From Paraglomus occultum (Eukaryota; Glomeromycota; Glomeromycetes; Paraglomerales; Paraglomeraceae): a DNA stretch of 64,000 nucleotides. A program made the position numbers and the translations under genes. Position 1 is the first letter of the stretch. Each line of letters opens with the position of its first letter. The notes below the pieces were generated by a model. It did not search any database, was not told the DNA's origin, and saw only the letters and a program-made list of their open reading frames with translations. Positions 1 to 16,081 of this stretch are shown piece after piece. The DNA lies in contig CAJVPJ010000002.1 in the NCBI GenBank assembly GCA_910592205.1, positions 50,426-114,425 of the forward strand, read 5' to 3'.

Positions 1-2664
1 CCGCTTGCAGATATAGGCGATTGTCCCTGCACATGTGACATCATTACTGGAGGCATGCCTGGCGGTTGTGGTGGTCGATGTGTAGATTGCATAGGGCGTT
101 GTAACATATGATGATGACCCATTGCCATGTTAGCATGTTGTGGGTGTGCTGAAGTGATATAGCCTGACAGCTGGTGAGCAAATGGTGCCGAGGAAGGAAC
201 ATATGGTGAGTAAACTTGATTATGAGGGACTGGAGGAAAACCGTACATTTGGTGCTGATTTTGAAGATTTTGGAATTGTGATGCTGCCATATGTGCTTGT
301 TGTTGGTGGGTTGAATCTTGTGCTTGTGGTATGCGTGGACCGATCTTGGAATCTCCGTCACTATAATAATCGAGAAATTAGAATATGAATTTTCTGCAAA
401 CAGTTGTGTCAACAAAGTTACCTTGTCAGCCCTTTACTTCTGTGAATAGCTGCAATCTGCTCGTCAATGGACACACCTGCAGCTGCACGTTGTGTAGCCA
501 TGTTGATCGAAGCAGTGTGGCCATCCCAGACAACCTTTTCTTTTTCAATCCTTTTCCTCTTTTCTTCCGCTTCACCAATCTAATACAACATAGTGATAGT
601 TAAACATAGTCTTTCAGTATACCTACTTACGTAAGCCAAGCGAAACTACATACCTTTCTGCCAATCTCAGTTTCCTCGGTACCAAAAATATCTGAACGAT
701 AGCCTGAGAAGTTTTTGAGAATCTTGGCCACATCGGTTCCTATAACAATGTAAATAAAATAACGTTACCAGATATACTACAATTATACGAATATAACGTT
801 TCGCAGTACTCACCTTCTCGTAATAAATTAGATTCCTTTTTCTTTGCGTCTGCAGCTTCCTTTTGCTCTTTCCACTTGGGATCTAATAGTTCGATTCGCA
901 TGTGTTCTTCCATTTCATCCACAGGAATGGCTTGATTACAACGTGGACAAATACCCAGCGGTCTCGTTCCCGATGTTTTGGGGGCGAGAACTACTCGTAT
1001 TTAAAGTTACATTAGAGTCATGTTACCATTGAACGCTTTAGATCTTTATAATGAACATACCTTTGGGTACATAGTCTTTACGTATTTTAATAGGTGCAGT
1101 CGCATCCGGCGGTTTAATCTCCATCACTGTAGGTTCTGCTTCTAGTTCTGGCTCGACTGATTCGTCTTTCTTTCCTATTTGATCCTCGTCTTCTTCCTCC
1201 ATTTCAACATCTTCATCCATCTGTGTAGGAATGAATCAAAATGAATCAGTACGACAATTTCCAATAACCAGATATTTCCTAAAATGTTTTCAACAACCTC
1301 CATGTCTTCATCAATCCCTTTGTCTTCGACTTGTGCGTCCAGCATGACCGATGCCATCTTCTTCTGAGCAAGCGTCATGTTTTCCAACTCCATTATACTC
1401 ATTGGTGGCGGGAGATCAATGGTCTCGTCAGCCTCGGTAAATTCAACCGTTTCGACAATGACAAAATCATGCCAATCGATCGAGGCATACGCAACTAAAC
1501 GCACAATGGTTAAACAAAATTCATCAATCAGAAGACACAATCAATACTATCAGCTTACTTCTCTCCTGATCTTCCTTTTCCTCTGCTTTCTTTCTCTCTT
1601 CCTCTTGGTACGCTGCATACTCTACACGTCGCATGACCCGATCCAGAATTTCATACTTATTATCTACGTTGACTTTCAATCTCTCGCTGAGATTTTTTGG
1701 TGGAATCAATACTTTCGTATATTGTTCAACTAATTTTGTGAAATAATTAAATAGACTATGATTGGGACGAAGAAAATCAAATTGATAGTTTCTCTGTTCG
1801 CGCTGTGATAATGCTGTCATGAATTGTCTGCCATTACGTGCTACAAATTGTGCTGTAAGTTTGAGGATATCCCTGCAAATCCCATTAATTAGAAAGCGAC
1901 TCATAGAATAAAAATTACAACAATATTCCAGGTGCACTTACAGGTCTTGCGCTGATATTGCAGGCATTTCCGTCATAAATTCAAACGGTGGCGGTTCCTT
2001 TGGCGGTGCCTTTTGCACGGGAACTTCTTCCTTCTTCTCCTTTTCTTCCTTTGCTTCACGTTTCTTTGTTGTAACTTAATGTAATGTATGAAGTTCAGTG
2101 CATGGCCCTTTGATATACAAAATATTCAAATAGCTTTACCTTTTCCTTCTTTGGTTTCAGCAATTTTGTATTGATAGTAAGCATGATAAGGATCGTTTGG
2201 ATTCAAGAAACTGAACTTGGCATTATGTTTTTCGTTTTCTCTAATACGTTCCTCGAATTGTACTCCATTTCTTGCTACAAATACAGCAGTCTTATCGACG
2301 ATATCTACAAAATATTACAGTTTAGGATAAGGCAAACTTATCTATTTCTAGAGTATTTGTTTGGAATATCCACAAAGAAGACGCGAAAAGATCGAGGCTC
2401 TCAGCACCTTTGGTTTAAAAGTGAACTGGGCTTTCTGCACACCTAGTTGAGAGACAACGATTGTCTTTTCGCATCAAAACTTATATGTGATAAATATGCA
2501 AAGTACACAACGGATTTCACTACCGATCAGAATGATAGGATACTTCTTATATCGGGAGGAGGGTAGATAATTCCAACAAGAGGCTTTGATGGAAGCTCCT
2601 TGGCAGCCTCTTGCGTTTTTTCGACCGTTTCAGTAGCAACCTCGGTCTGTGTTGCATTTACCAT
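1..2664 (-). CDS. SF3A1: SF3A1/Prp21, splicing factor 3A subunit 1 (3' end missing)
   Basis: Subunit of the U2 snRNP SF3a complex, which acts in the nucleus in prespliceosome assembly. Ten exons on the minus strand: 2544-2664, 2140-2304, 1942-2074, 1559-1872, 1298-1494, 1061-1220, 814-990, 654-739, 422-579 and 360 to beyond base 1. All have GT/AG borders and matching phases, giving about 624 residues so far. The N-terminus carries the typical KPLVGIIYPPPDIR stretch, then two SURP (SWAP) modules: one with DKTAVFVARNG, the second with KLTAQFVARNGRQF. Next come the DWHDFVIVETVEF block, a Glu/Asp-rich linker and the EEHMRIELLDPKWKEQ / YRSDIFGTEETEIG region known from human SF3A1. The last exon is Pro/Gln/His-rich. 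The C-terminal ubiquitin-like domain of long SF3A1 proteins should lie left of the window; I cannot see it. The exon-5 donor (GTTGTT) is weak. Family assignment is secure. Confidence 0.95.
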
Positions 2665-2848
2665 GGCTTGGGTTAAAGCAAAAGTCTACTTTTGAGTGAC
2701 AACACATTCTACCTGTTATATTTTATTTATTACTACAATTACTTTCATCTAATTGGCGTTATGAGTTGTTACGTCATTATCTGGCGCAGTCGGACAGGTT
2801 AGTAGTAGTAGAACAAAAAGTTTGTTCGGCCTCTTGGGCGACTTTTCA
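2665..2848. promoter_or_regulatory. Shared bidirectional promoter region of SF3A1 and PRP43
   Basis: The two start codons point away from each other with 184 bp between them, so both 5' UTRs and core promoters must fit here or overlap the genes. No TATAAAAG box is visible. A CRE/ATF-like TTACGTCAT lies at 2769-2777. Joint regulation is inference. Confidence 0.7.
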
Positions 2849-5824
<2,976 letters not shown>

Positions 5825-5830
5825 AAGAGG

Positions 5831-5913
5831 GTATGTTACCTACTTTCATAATTGTTTGTGCGTGCCTGCAAGCGATCGCATGCTAACTTGTGCTTCACCC
5901 TCGATGTACATAG
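5831..5913 (+). other. Probable intron in the PRP43 3' UTR
   Basis: Six bases after the PRP43 stop codon there is a strong donor (GTATGT, 5831-5836), a branch-point consensus TGCTAAC at 5881-5887 and a TACATAG acceptor ending at 5913. Size (83 nt) and signals match the coding introns of the same gene. The junction is too close to the stop to be expected to trigger nonsense-mediated decay. Confidence 0.6.
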
Positions 5914-8354
5914 CACATTGAGCGAAATCAATAATCCCATACGACGATTGATGCATCTAAAATTCTCATCCGCGAAAGGTATGTGGCAGTCTTTTTTGGA
6001 ATATAATGCGGAAAGGTGCGGAATGTTTAATAGCTAGTAACTCTATTGTAAATTGTAAATTCTAATTGTAATTGTAATTATAATGTAACTGTAACTAACA
6101 CTTTGTGGATACTCCTTATGTAAAATTTATTTGCTTTCCCATCTCACTTTGACGATCAGCCATCCCTTTCTCCAAATTTTCAACATACATTCCCTTTTTC
6201 CTAGCCTGCTAGCTCAATAATATTCCTTCATGTTCCCCGATTTAGACACATTTACTTGTTAACTGAATTAGAGCCCAATATTCCCACTTGCAAATATTAG
6301 ATACAACAAAAGAGTTCTGGCAATAAGAAAATTTAGATTTTTGGTTCACTCTAATCCCTTTTACTATATTGCAGTTTAGAACTTGAGAATAAAATTTTTT
6401 AGCATTAAAATTAGGATTAATGTGGTAATTGATTGCCTGAACTCAAAATTCCTGAAATTATCTAATTTAGTTGATTTAATTGCACCGCATGGCTCACGTG
6501 TGAATTCATGGCAAATAAATAGGAAATTAATCTTTAAAAAATTACGGAAGGATCTTAAAAGTGAAATTACATCTTATTTCTATGATACCGCAACTATTAA
6601 GAAAATTAATAAGAATGCAAGAGAGGATGTACAATTACAAAACAGTGGCGGTTGCGTTGCTGAAGTCAGAAATTCAAAGAAAGAAACCAACAAACAGGAC
6701 TACTACTAGCTTCTGTTACTATACCTACTTTTATCTTTCGCTCCAGTCATAATCTCGCTATGGTGGCTGAGCAGGGAGACAGTTCAGTAATCGCCTTGAA
6801 ATTTACAATCGAAGCATGGCTAACCTTTACCTTAAATTGGGATCACGTACTCACTATCCTCCAATTCTCGATTGTTAATCACATTGTTGTTCCTCTAACT
6901 GGTAGGTTAATTTCGACGGTCCCGTAAGACGTTGGATTATACTCCAAGTAGGACGCGTATATTAGTAACAATAACCAGCCAATTCCAGTGATTCGAAACC
7001 AGTAATTTTACAGCTGCAACATCACTGGGTCCAATGAATATACTATTTTATTATATGGACGCCGTTGCGATTTAATCATGAACTCTGCCAATGCTAATAA
7101 GAATTTGATTGACAATGGCGCAACAAAATGGCAAATCAATAGGGACAGAATTACCACATTGTGGTATAATTTTAGACCGAGATATTTCCCCTTATGAAGA
7201 CAGTGCCAACATGCGTTCTGCAAAAATTCGCAAAGCATTTATCTACTCCAGTTTATGTATCACAACTTTATGAAGAAAGAAAAGCACGTAAGAGTTGGGT
7301 TCAAATTTAGACGAAACCTACTTTTCTTATTGTCACATAAAGCAGTTTTTTTGCATATGCCTTTCTACCTCTCTGGACAGCACGTCATTTTGTTACGATT
7401 CCGAAATTACTAAAATCAAATGACCAAGTCAATCAATATTCAGATCACATGCTATCCTTACTGTCAACAATGGAAATAATAATAACAATCTATTCCCCCG
7501 CCATTTACATTACACAGATGTCAGGCATTGGGCCAAGTTTTTTCGGCTTAGTCATGTATATGCACGTGCTGTCTAAAAGCAAGTGCTTGGGTGTCAATTA
7601 AAGTCGAAACTGTACTAAATTAAGTACAGCAACGAATACCCATTGTTATTGAAGGTGTCATTTAATCGTGGGTCTCATGACTGCAAGAACGTATAGTACA
7701 TATTCCTTTCGGTCGTTGTGTCTTCCGTATATAGTCATTATGTATTCAGAGGCTTGCTTGTGTCTCTTTCTACTTTCTCTCTATTAACTACTCTTTACGG
7801 TGGATGAATTTATTCATGCATAGACCAGAACCTATTAATCGCTATTGCTTTGAATTATTGACATTTGTGGACTTGTCCCATGAACACATTTTGGTATGCG
7901 ATCGTCATAATATTGATCACGTAGGTCAACATTCAACATAATGACTTTCTAAATATAATTAAAACTTTTCTTGTCATTCCGCGTGATTTTGTGCAAGACA
8001 CTTCAATACGTAGCGCACAACCATTGGTTTACAAAAGAACGCTCTCTTACGATTTATCGAAATTGGAGAATGGTCAGATATTTATTCCTTAATATTTGCA
8101 ACACAATAGCAAGGAGGATGAAACACTCCTTGTCTATAAGTTATTAATACATTTTTAACTAATTATTTATCAAAATCACAACCAAATTAACTTACAGTCA
8201 CGCCCCACCCATTAGAATGGTACATTTCCAACATATACTTCTAAAGGAATGTCTAATCTGTTACTTTCGCATTGACATTATTTTTAGTCTTGTTATATTA
8301 CAACAATTTTTTGCAGTAATAAATAAAACTTAATTTCATAAAAAGGTTCCTTAT
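5914..8354. other. AT-rich intergenic DNA, no supported gene
   Basis: The start is probably PRP43 3' UTR, with runs of TAATTGTAAT-like sequence near 6050-6090. The reading frame at 6383-6709 (108 codons) shows no family features. I see no tRNA-like box pairs or transposon ends. Confidence 0.5.
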
Positions 8355-8765
8355 TTAATAACTTATTGGTTGCCATTCTGTGTCCCAAATTTCGTGATGA
8401 TCAGGACCGAAGAATTGCAATGGACAGTTTGGATCGTCAATGGAAGGAGATGAATTGGCAGTCGGTGGCGTATCAGATGCAGTTGAAGAATCGGATGAAG
8501 CAGTAAACGATGAGACGCTGTCAGAACTAGTATGAGTCTTTATTATTGTATTTAAATCAGAATATATAAGTTAGCAATATTAATATCCTCATTAAATTAC
8601 ATAAAATTTAATTAATATAATCACCTCCGATTCATTAATATTAAATGCACTTTCTTCCATGTCACTAAATTCATCACTTCTATCGTCATCAGAATCGTAA
8701 AGCGGTGCATCACGGTTTGCAGCATTATCGGCGGTGTCATTAATCATGTCGTTAGTGTTAACCAT
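8355..8765 (-). CDS. Small acidic Ser/Thr/Asp-rich protein, unknown function
   Basis: Two exons on the minus strand: 8625-8765 and 8355-8537, joined in phase 0 across an 87-bp intron (GTGATT donor, AATAAAG acceptor), giving 107 residues. The first half is acidic (DSDDDRSDEFSDMEES). The second has a Ser/Thr-rich linker (SSDSSTASDTPP) and ends in a distinctive aromatic tail, CPLQFFGPDHHEIWDTEWQP. The ATG at 8765 is the first in frame; upstream codons stay open to 8828 but contain no ATG. No signal peptide or membrane segment is seen. I do not recognise the family. The compositional change and the conserved-looking C-terminus argue that it is a real nuclear or cytosolic protein rather than a chance ORF. 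Confidence 0.5.
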
Positions 8766-9669
8766 ACTGAAGTTTGCGCTGTAATTGCACGAGAGATGTA
8801 TAAGCAATGAGTTGACTTGTGCTGACACTCGACTTGGCGAAAATAGTCCTCACATTATATAATTCTCGATGCATAGTCACTTGACGCACGACTCTCGTCA
8901 CGTTAACTTTTTATGTGACACTGACAATAACCATTCTAATAATTATTGGTCATGTAAAAGCTCGATTAGGATAAGAATATTAATTGTCTTTACCACGTAT
9001 TAATTTTTCGTGTCCGCGACATTGATAATAAATCGTAAACAAACAACTGTAATAATATGATAGGTCCGTTATTCAGTCAGGTGGATCACGCAAGTTAGTA
9101 AATGATATTGTGTATTACAAAGAAACATTTTGGATCATCACATGAACACTTTCGCTTGTATCTCAGACATTCGTTTTGCCTATATTATACTTTCATGTGT
9201 AACAAACGAACGTATATTACTTTTGAGAAGTGGGTTTTATTTTTAGAACCGTGACACATAGCAGACAAGTATTTTATTTGACAATTACAGCTCGCTGATA
9301 TAATAATTATAATATTTAGATGTCATCATAAATGTTGATGAATTAAGTACATGCGAGTAATGTCTTCATTCATAATTGAAGTCTAGATATCTTTTGATAG
9401 CCGCAATTCTCTAGAGTGGATGTACGGGGAGGGTTGAAAAAAAAAATTTTTTATGTCCAATAATTATCGATACCACCATTTCATTTCCTCAACATACTCT
9501 CCATTAACATTATGCCACGTTGCAGAAAGACTTTTCATGGTCGGCTTTGGTTACTTTATGGTTTCGAGTTTCAAACAAAGCATCCATTTTTTTCAAGACT
9601 TTTTTCTTTTGCTTTCTAAATCCTTGGTGGGCTTGAGCATTGAGGAAAGTATCGCTTGACTGAGAAAAG
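8766..9669. other. Intergenic, nothing recognised
   Basis: Includes the presumed promoter of the small acidic gene. An open frame at 9453-9659 on the plus strand has no recognisable content; it may be the far end of the decayed element that follows. Confidence 0.4.
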
Positions 9670-10068
9670 TTAATAATAATTCCTCGACAATTGTCCGAGT
9701 AGCCTTTGCCAGATTTTCGACCGTATCAGAACACGGTCTGGACCTATGGCAAGTGGGGGAAATTTCACTCTTATGATCGTGAGGTGCGGCAGTATTATGA
9801 CGTCACAGTTGTTCATTTCCTTTTTTTTCTGAAAGCTCAGCTCATGATGCAAAATATAACACGAGAGATGCCGATTTCGTTGGCTAATTTTAATAAAAAT
9901 GTGCGAGTTACTATTAACAAAATTTTTGATTTTTTCCCCGGCGTTACTTACTTTTCGAGGGCGTCCAAAATAAGCCTTGTTTTTGATTTCTTCTTCTCTG
10001 TCTTTTAACGTAGTAATCCAGCGTTTAATTGTGCTAATAACCAATGCTTTTTTTCCTTCTACATTCAC
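9670..10068 (-). pseudogene. Decayed Tc1/mariner-like transposase, N-terminal HTH part
   Basis: The minus-strand frame shows a second-HTH-like segment typical of Tc1/mariner transposases: TIKRWITTLKDREEEI followed by NKAYFGRPRKVS, the GRPRK AT-hook-like linker of the family. The frame then runs on for about 80 residues without a recognisable DDE catalytic domain. In-frame stops lie just upstream of the first Met. I read this as an old, truncated and rearranged copy. No terminal inverted repeats were found around it. Confidence 0.45.
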
Positions 10069-13000
10069 TAACTCTTTGTGAATTTAGTCGCGTTTCTGCC
10101 ATTTTTTCAAACCGTCCGAGTATTAAAAAATTACTTTAAGTTTGTCAAATATCTAATTTTGAAAAAAGTATAATCTTGATGGCTCAGGCAGAGTAATACG
10201 TTTGATAGAGTGGAAAGTCTCAAGACGCAAAGAAGTGCAAACTTGCTTAATACAAAAGAATTGCTGTATCTCAGTTCTGAACTGAGTGACTGGATTCTGG
10301 GTCCCGAATTCGGACACAGCACAAAAATAGTTATACGCACAAAAAAGAATATGTCTACATCCTTTACTGTAATTAGGTTCTGACAAATTGCTAAACAAGC
10401 ACGTTTTGTGCGTAAAATACTAACTGACGTACATTGATATAACATGCCACAAATTGAGTCTAACACTGCTGGGGCCGATATTTCGGTAATCCCAAGCTTG
10501 ATAAGTAGGATAAGTAGTAACGGAGTTTTAATGATAACTGAGAGATTAAAATGTTGCTTTTGAAATGCCAAAAATGCTTGAATAAACATATTGTACTGTT
10601 TCATTGTAAATGTAAATTTTAAAGCGTTTTTTTTTTTTTTTATTTTGTGCGTCCTCTTTTAAGTACGGTTAAGGTTAACTGCTTAAATTTGTGTTTCTTT
10701 ACTAGGTAAATTTTTATGAAAATGCGAACACAATATTAAACCTAATTTGAACAACATTAAATAAACTAGTATTTATATTTTTTAAATTATAGATTAATAT
10801 TTGACATATTACCTAAACTAATTTCCTTATACTTTCACAGTTACATCAATACAGTATATATAAGTTAACAAAAGTAGACGGATGGCCTACCGCTGAGAAA
10901 AGAAATTCCTTATCCAAAAAATGTTAGAGCACCCTATTTTTAAGCGTTTCTGCATATTAGTGCACCCTGTCTAATACACAATAGTCACGGAGCAGGCCAT
11001 TCTTTGGACATGATGATTTGATCATTCATCTCTGTAATCACGTCTTTTTCTTTGGCGTAATAATAACTTGTAGATCACAATATTATTCGTACCTAGTTTA
11101 ACGCAAAAATGCAGGGATGCAGACGATAATGCAAGACAATAGCTGTATCTTTACACAGCTTGAAGCCATTCACATTGTTTTCATAATTGGCATAGATATC
11201 CGAGGAACGAGCACCGAAATTATGTTAACTTTAATATGAATGTTGATAATTATAATGTTATCTCAATGCAGTGTCACAAGAACGGGGCTATTCTAGAACG
11301 TTACATTCTAAAACGAATTGCAGATAAGGTAGTGGGAGCTATAAAGGACCCTTTGAGAACGTATCAATGCCTCACGTTTTGATAAGTGTTTCTGATGCAA
11401 TTGGCAGTATTACGATACACGTATGTTGCGCCAAACGTTTCAGTCTTCTAAATAGTCGGCCCCCCTTAGTGGCACCTGTGACATAATAATACTAGCGGCA
11501 AATTTTGTGAGCCCATGTTTAAAAAAAAAGCAATTTACGTAATCAACTGAATGACTTTTCACACAGTGCTACAACTCTAGGCACAGTATACCAGGATTGC
11601 ACGCGTAATAACTTTGGCGACGTCCTCAAATCTACGTTTGCAGTTTGCACACACGCGTTTTGCTGTAAGCAAAAGCGTATGCTTCTTACGGGTACGCCGG
11701 TCTTTTGGAAAAGCTGAGGCATGCCTTCTTCTAAACAAGTTTCGAATCTCCAATTCTTCCGTAGTGATTTGGGAAGTTAAAACAGTGACAAACGGCGAAT
11801 CGATAATATCAACAACTGTTACCTCAAATTGTCTGAATCGAGAGCAAAACGGTAACTGAACGACACATGCTTTCAGGGCGTGGCATTTTGAACTTGAGTC
11901 AGATGCGAATGGAGCAGCGCACTGTTTCGTGGTTTATTGATTGATGTTCTACCAGATTCATTCGTGCGCGGCTGGTTATGTGATTATACTACATGACATG
12001 TACTCGATACTTCTGCCGAGATTAACTATCCCCTTTTTTTTGTCTAGCTGAAGATCTTACCTTTGGAGCGTTTAAGCACAATTGCTCTTGGGCTGGCAGG
12101 GTGCTCTCCTACCGCATCGAGAAGAAAGTGACATTGATGAGACTGCAAGCAAAAGAAGAAATCTTCTCATCAAAACAAGCTTAATTGAAGAGAATGATGA
12201 ACACACGCAGAGGTAAGAATGGAGAGGACTATTGCAAGGACTTGGAAAGCTGTAACTAAGATAGTCCCTATTACTTCTGCGCACTAACACTTGATTTGGC
12301 AATTCACTCTGATCAGACATCCTAGAGTTTGATTGTTCTGAGGTTGCGACGCAAGTCAAGCAGGCATAGTCAAGTCAATAAATGCAAGCATGAAGCGATT
12401 GTCTCAACACGAAGAAGCAATCTTACCATAACAGTTGGGCCGAATAAGGTGAATGCCATGCTAGTTTGTTAGTTGTCAAGCCACGGACAATCCCGCTCCA
12501 AGGAATAAACACTTTCCCAGAGTTAGCAATAAGTTTAATTTATTAATCGCTCGTCACCCATGCTTTTATTAACAGGTGACTGATGTGACAGGCATGAAAA
12601 TTTGGTCAGCAAGTCGTGGCTGTGAGTCTCAGTTCCATGGTGTCTGTGGGTTGTGGACCTCGATGGCTGCAGAAACTGTTCTCACTTGTGAATAAGCACG
12701 AACTTTGAATCACAGTCGCTCCACGCGCAAAATGATCGATTTGCGACCGGCATACTCTTAAGGAATTTGGACGAAAAGCAACAAAGGCACCCATTGAGGC
12801 GTAGTGTGAAAGCGAGCATTCCATGACTGTTTTTTTATTATCGCCGAGATCATCCCAATTAGACGACAATGTTAACAACTATTGAGATTCAGGGCCCCCC
12901 GGACGATACTCTTATATTGCCGAGATCGATAATTCTCGTGATTCAGGCAGCCTGCAGAACATAATATGTACTCACTGCCAGCGCACGTAGCGATATTCAT

Positions 13001-16000
13001 CTCGAAGAAACGTCCGAGGCCGTTCACAATATTATCTTCTTATACATGTAATAGGTTTGTTTGCTTATTAGTATCTCTCCCAAATCCCACGTCTCCATTC
13101 TACGACAATGAATGAATGTTTTTGTTCCCCATTCCTCTTAATTGATCTGATCATTCTCTGCGCGATTCTTTATTTTATATTCACATTTTTGTTGACATTA
13201 TTGTAACTCCCGACATTAGACACTTGTAAATTCTAACCTTGACTTTGGATTAATCATATTGGACGGAGATGTGTTATATTATCGTTCATAACCATTGAAT
13301 TTCAGTGCTGATGGCTATCGCATTATTTACATTGAGAACATCTTCATCGTATATGCGCTTCAACTTCATCCAAAAAGATTCACTCTATTGCAAAACGTCT
13401 ACTTGCTACCGTCTGTGAACGGACAAATTCTATTGGTTTGATCGGAAAAATTCCATCTAGCATTGTACAACATACCCAAGTTTGATCTCGAGCAATGCTA
13501 ACGCTTGCGAATTAATGCTGATTCAGCAAACCGGTTTCGTGATGTATCGGTGGTTACGGCACAATGTTCAATTACTTCATATTTCATAATTTGTGTAATA
13601 AGTACGAACGAGAACAAAGATGAACCATCTCGTTAATATATGTAAGGTTCATTGGACCGGGCCCTTGCATCGAGACCCTTGTTCTTATACAGTAAACCGC
13701 TGTTTGGTGCAAATAATAACAATGTGGAGATGTTTACATTGTGTGCTAGTCTATATTAGCATTTGCGTTTATAAACATTAGTAATTTGACCCATATTAAG
13801 TGACTTATTTGTGCGGAGAAACACATGTTTGTGGTATTTGTATCCATAATCATTGGTGGTTCGTGCGTGCAGTTATCAATAACTACTTCATCTGCAACCC
13901 TGCTCACTTTTTTTTTTTTCAATGTACGCATTCAGCGCTCTCGGGAATACAATGACGCCCACATATCGTTCGGGTGGGTTGGTCCGTGTGTGGGTGCGTG
14001 AGTGTATGCGATACATGAAACATGCGATCATTCAGAACGAGGAGAAGGCTATTACTATTGGTGCAGTGAATTGCTATTAACGGACATAAACAAATGCGGG
14101 GGATGACAAGTTCAAGTTTGAATACCTGCATTCATTACGCCTTCAGTTTTTCGAATTAAAACAAAAATATTTCAATGTAATTACGATTATCTCTTGCGAA
14201 TACTCGTTTATTCTAAAGCGTTTATTACTTTGTACAATCGAATGAGCAAATTACGAGAACGATAAAACGAATATTATCCCTTTCAATGTGTCACATTATA
14301 TGGATTACCAACTGCATGGGATGTAAAGGGTTGGGTACACAGTTACGCATCGATGATGTCTAGAATATTTTTGCACATATGTCATGCATAAAACTTGTAG
14401 CATCTTGCATCCATCTAATCAGGAAAATTTTTTGTATGTATACATGCGCTCGAACCATTTTCTTTTTTTATGCTGAACTTTTTTTTTCATCCTTATTATC
14501 GCGAGAAAAACTTTTCCACAATGAATGCTCGGTAAATATAAAGCAAGGGTTGTTTTCGACTATCCGTGTATAGACACTTACGCGCAAACAAGGAAAATTC
14601 TTGTATTAGCTTTAGAGATTGTTCTATGGATGGTAATAAAGAGTCGGGCAATCGCTAATTCTTTCTACCCGTTCTGACACAAATGTTGTTTTTTTTACCC
14701 AATCGGACTAATTTGCTGTTGAAGCGATAATATTATATAACGTCTCGCTAATATCATATTATTTACGGATACACAAGGTTTAATTAAAAAAATAGAACCT
14801 AATAGTAAATTCTGACTCTGGAAGGCATTGGTCATATTACGCACATCTCCGAATATTGAAAATTGCAATATAGTGATATTACAGCTTGGCCACTGTGTGT
14901 TACCATATAATTAATTATGTGATATATTTCGCACGTCCATACAGAGCTGTTATATCTCACAACCCCACCCCCCACCATTACCCCACCATTACCCCCTCCC
15001 CCTCCCCCAAATCGATACACCGCGAGCACCCCATCAATGCATCAATCTTATATCACTGACTAGAAGTTGTCACACAAATTAATTTTTGAGGATCGATGAA
15101 AAACGCGCCCAAAAGTCTTGTCAACACATATTGTGAACTTGCATTAAACATAATCTGGCTATTGTTGTCTAGCCTGACTAGGTCTTGCGTTTATTCGGAA
15201 TATTTGAATAAACAAAAAAAATTGTTAAAATGCCGCGAAAGAGGTTTAAAAAATGGGTTTCTTTCCGGGGGGTTCCTTAGTTGCGGTTATCGAATACGAT
15301 TACACATTTAATACTAAACATGAGTTGCTGTTTCTGCCTATTAGTATCATGTTATTGTCAGTATATGTGGAATTACTGTAACATGTGTGTTAATTTATTT
15401 CAATCATACATTTTTGCTAATATTGCTAAGTCGTTTGGCGTGATATATGTATCACAGGTTACATCATCACTGTAACAATTCTAGCGAATCAGGCTTAGCG
15501 TTAATTTCAATCAAATTTTCAGACACTTTTACGGTTTTTAAATTGTTTCAAAAAAATCTTCTTTTTATTCAATCGATTCAGGCGTCACATCATAGACGCG
15601 CCTTGATATGTTTTGCTAATATCAAAGGCCAAAGACAACTATAACATTCAATAGTAACATATAAACGTCATTGTAACTCAACGTTTAAGATTGTATGTTT
15701 TGTGTATGAGCATCTTTTGTGCAATATGTTTGGTGAATTTCTTTTCATGACTTATTGTGTACACATATTAGCCAATGACACATAAGTCGTGACTTTACTA
15801 GCACAATACCAAAAAACACAAACACCCAACGAAAAAAGAAAACTCTACGTAGATGAAACGGTAATACAATGTCACTTTCCCTTTATTACGGCCGAAATGT
15901 GCATTTTTCAATGAGTTTTTGGGGCACCCAAGTTTTTACCGTATCCCAAACATGCGTAAATATTTGGTTCAAAGTACCGAAAATCTATTGTTAGTAAACG

Positions 16001-16069
16001 ACAAACTGGCTGGTATACCAATAAAAAAAATGACTTTTTGCAGGTTGCAGATTGCAGATTAATTACTTT
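10069..16069. other. AT-rich intergenic DNA, no supported gene
   Basis: The longest frame is 10131-10604 (minus, 157 codons). The opposite strand of the same stretch also reads in long, coding-like pieces broken by stops, so it may be a decayed gene or element. Two Cys/Ser-rich frames at 12072-12359 and 12606-12878 (minus) lie in locally GC-richer DNA but show no domain, splice model or start context. Nothing else is recognised. Confidence 0.4.
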
Positions 16070-16081
16070 GGGGGGGGGGGG
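16070..16081 (+). repeat. Poly-G tract, 12 nt
   Basis: Uninterrupted run of 12 G in AT-rich DNA. Confidence 0.95.

Noticed and set aside
2822-2848. In-frame upstream extension of PRP43 starting at TTG
   Set aside because: Non-ATG start. The ATG at 2849 is in frame and gives the normal family length.
6383-7200. Two short plus frames sharing the residues WQINR (near 6510 and 7130)
   Set aside because: The shared DNA is too short and the flanks do not align, so I could not support a repeat or gene.
10131-10604. 157-codon minus frame as a gene
   Set aside because: No domain, no start context, and the opposite strand is equally coding-like. Kept only as an observation.
12072-12878. Two Ser/Cys-rich minus frames in locally GC-richer DNA
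   Set aside because: No signal peptide, domain or joinable exon pair was found.
14832-15029. Gly-rich 65-codon minus frame
   Set aside because: Product of a C-rich simple-sequence tract, with no gene context.
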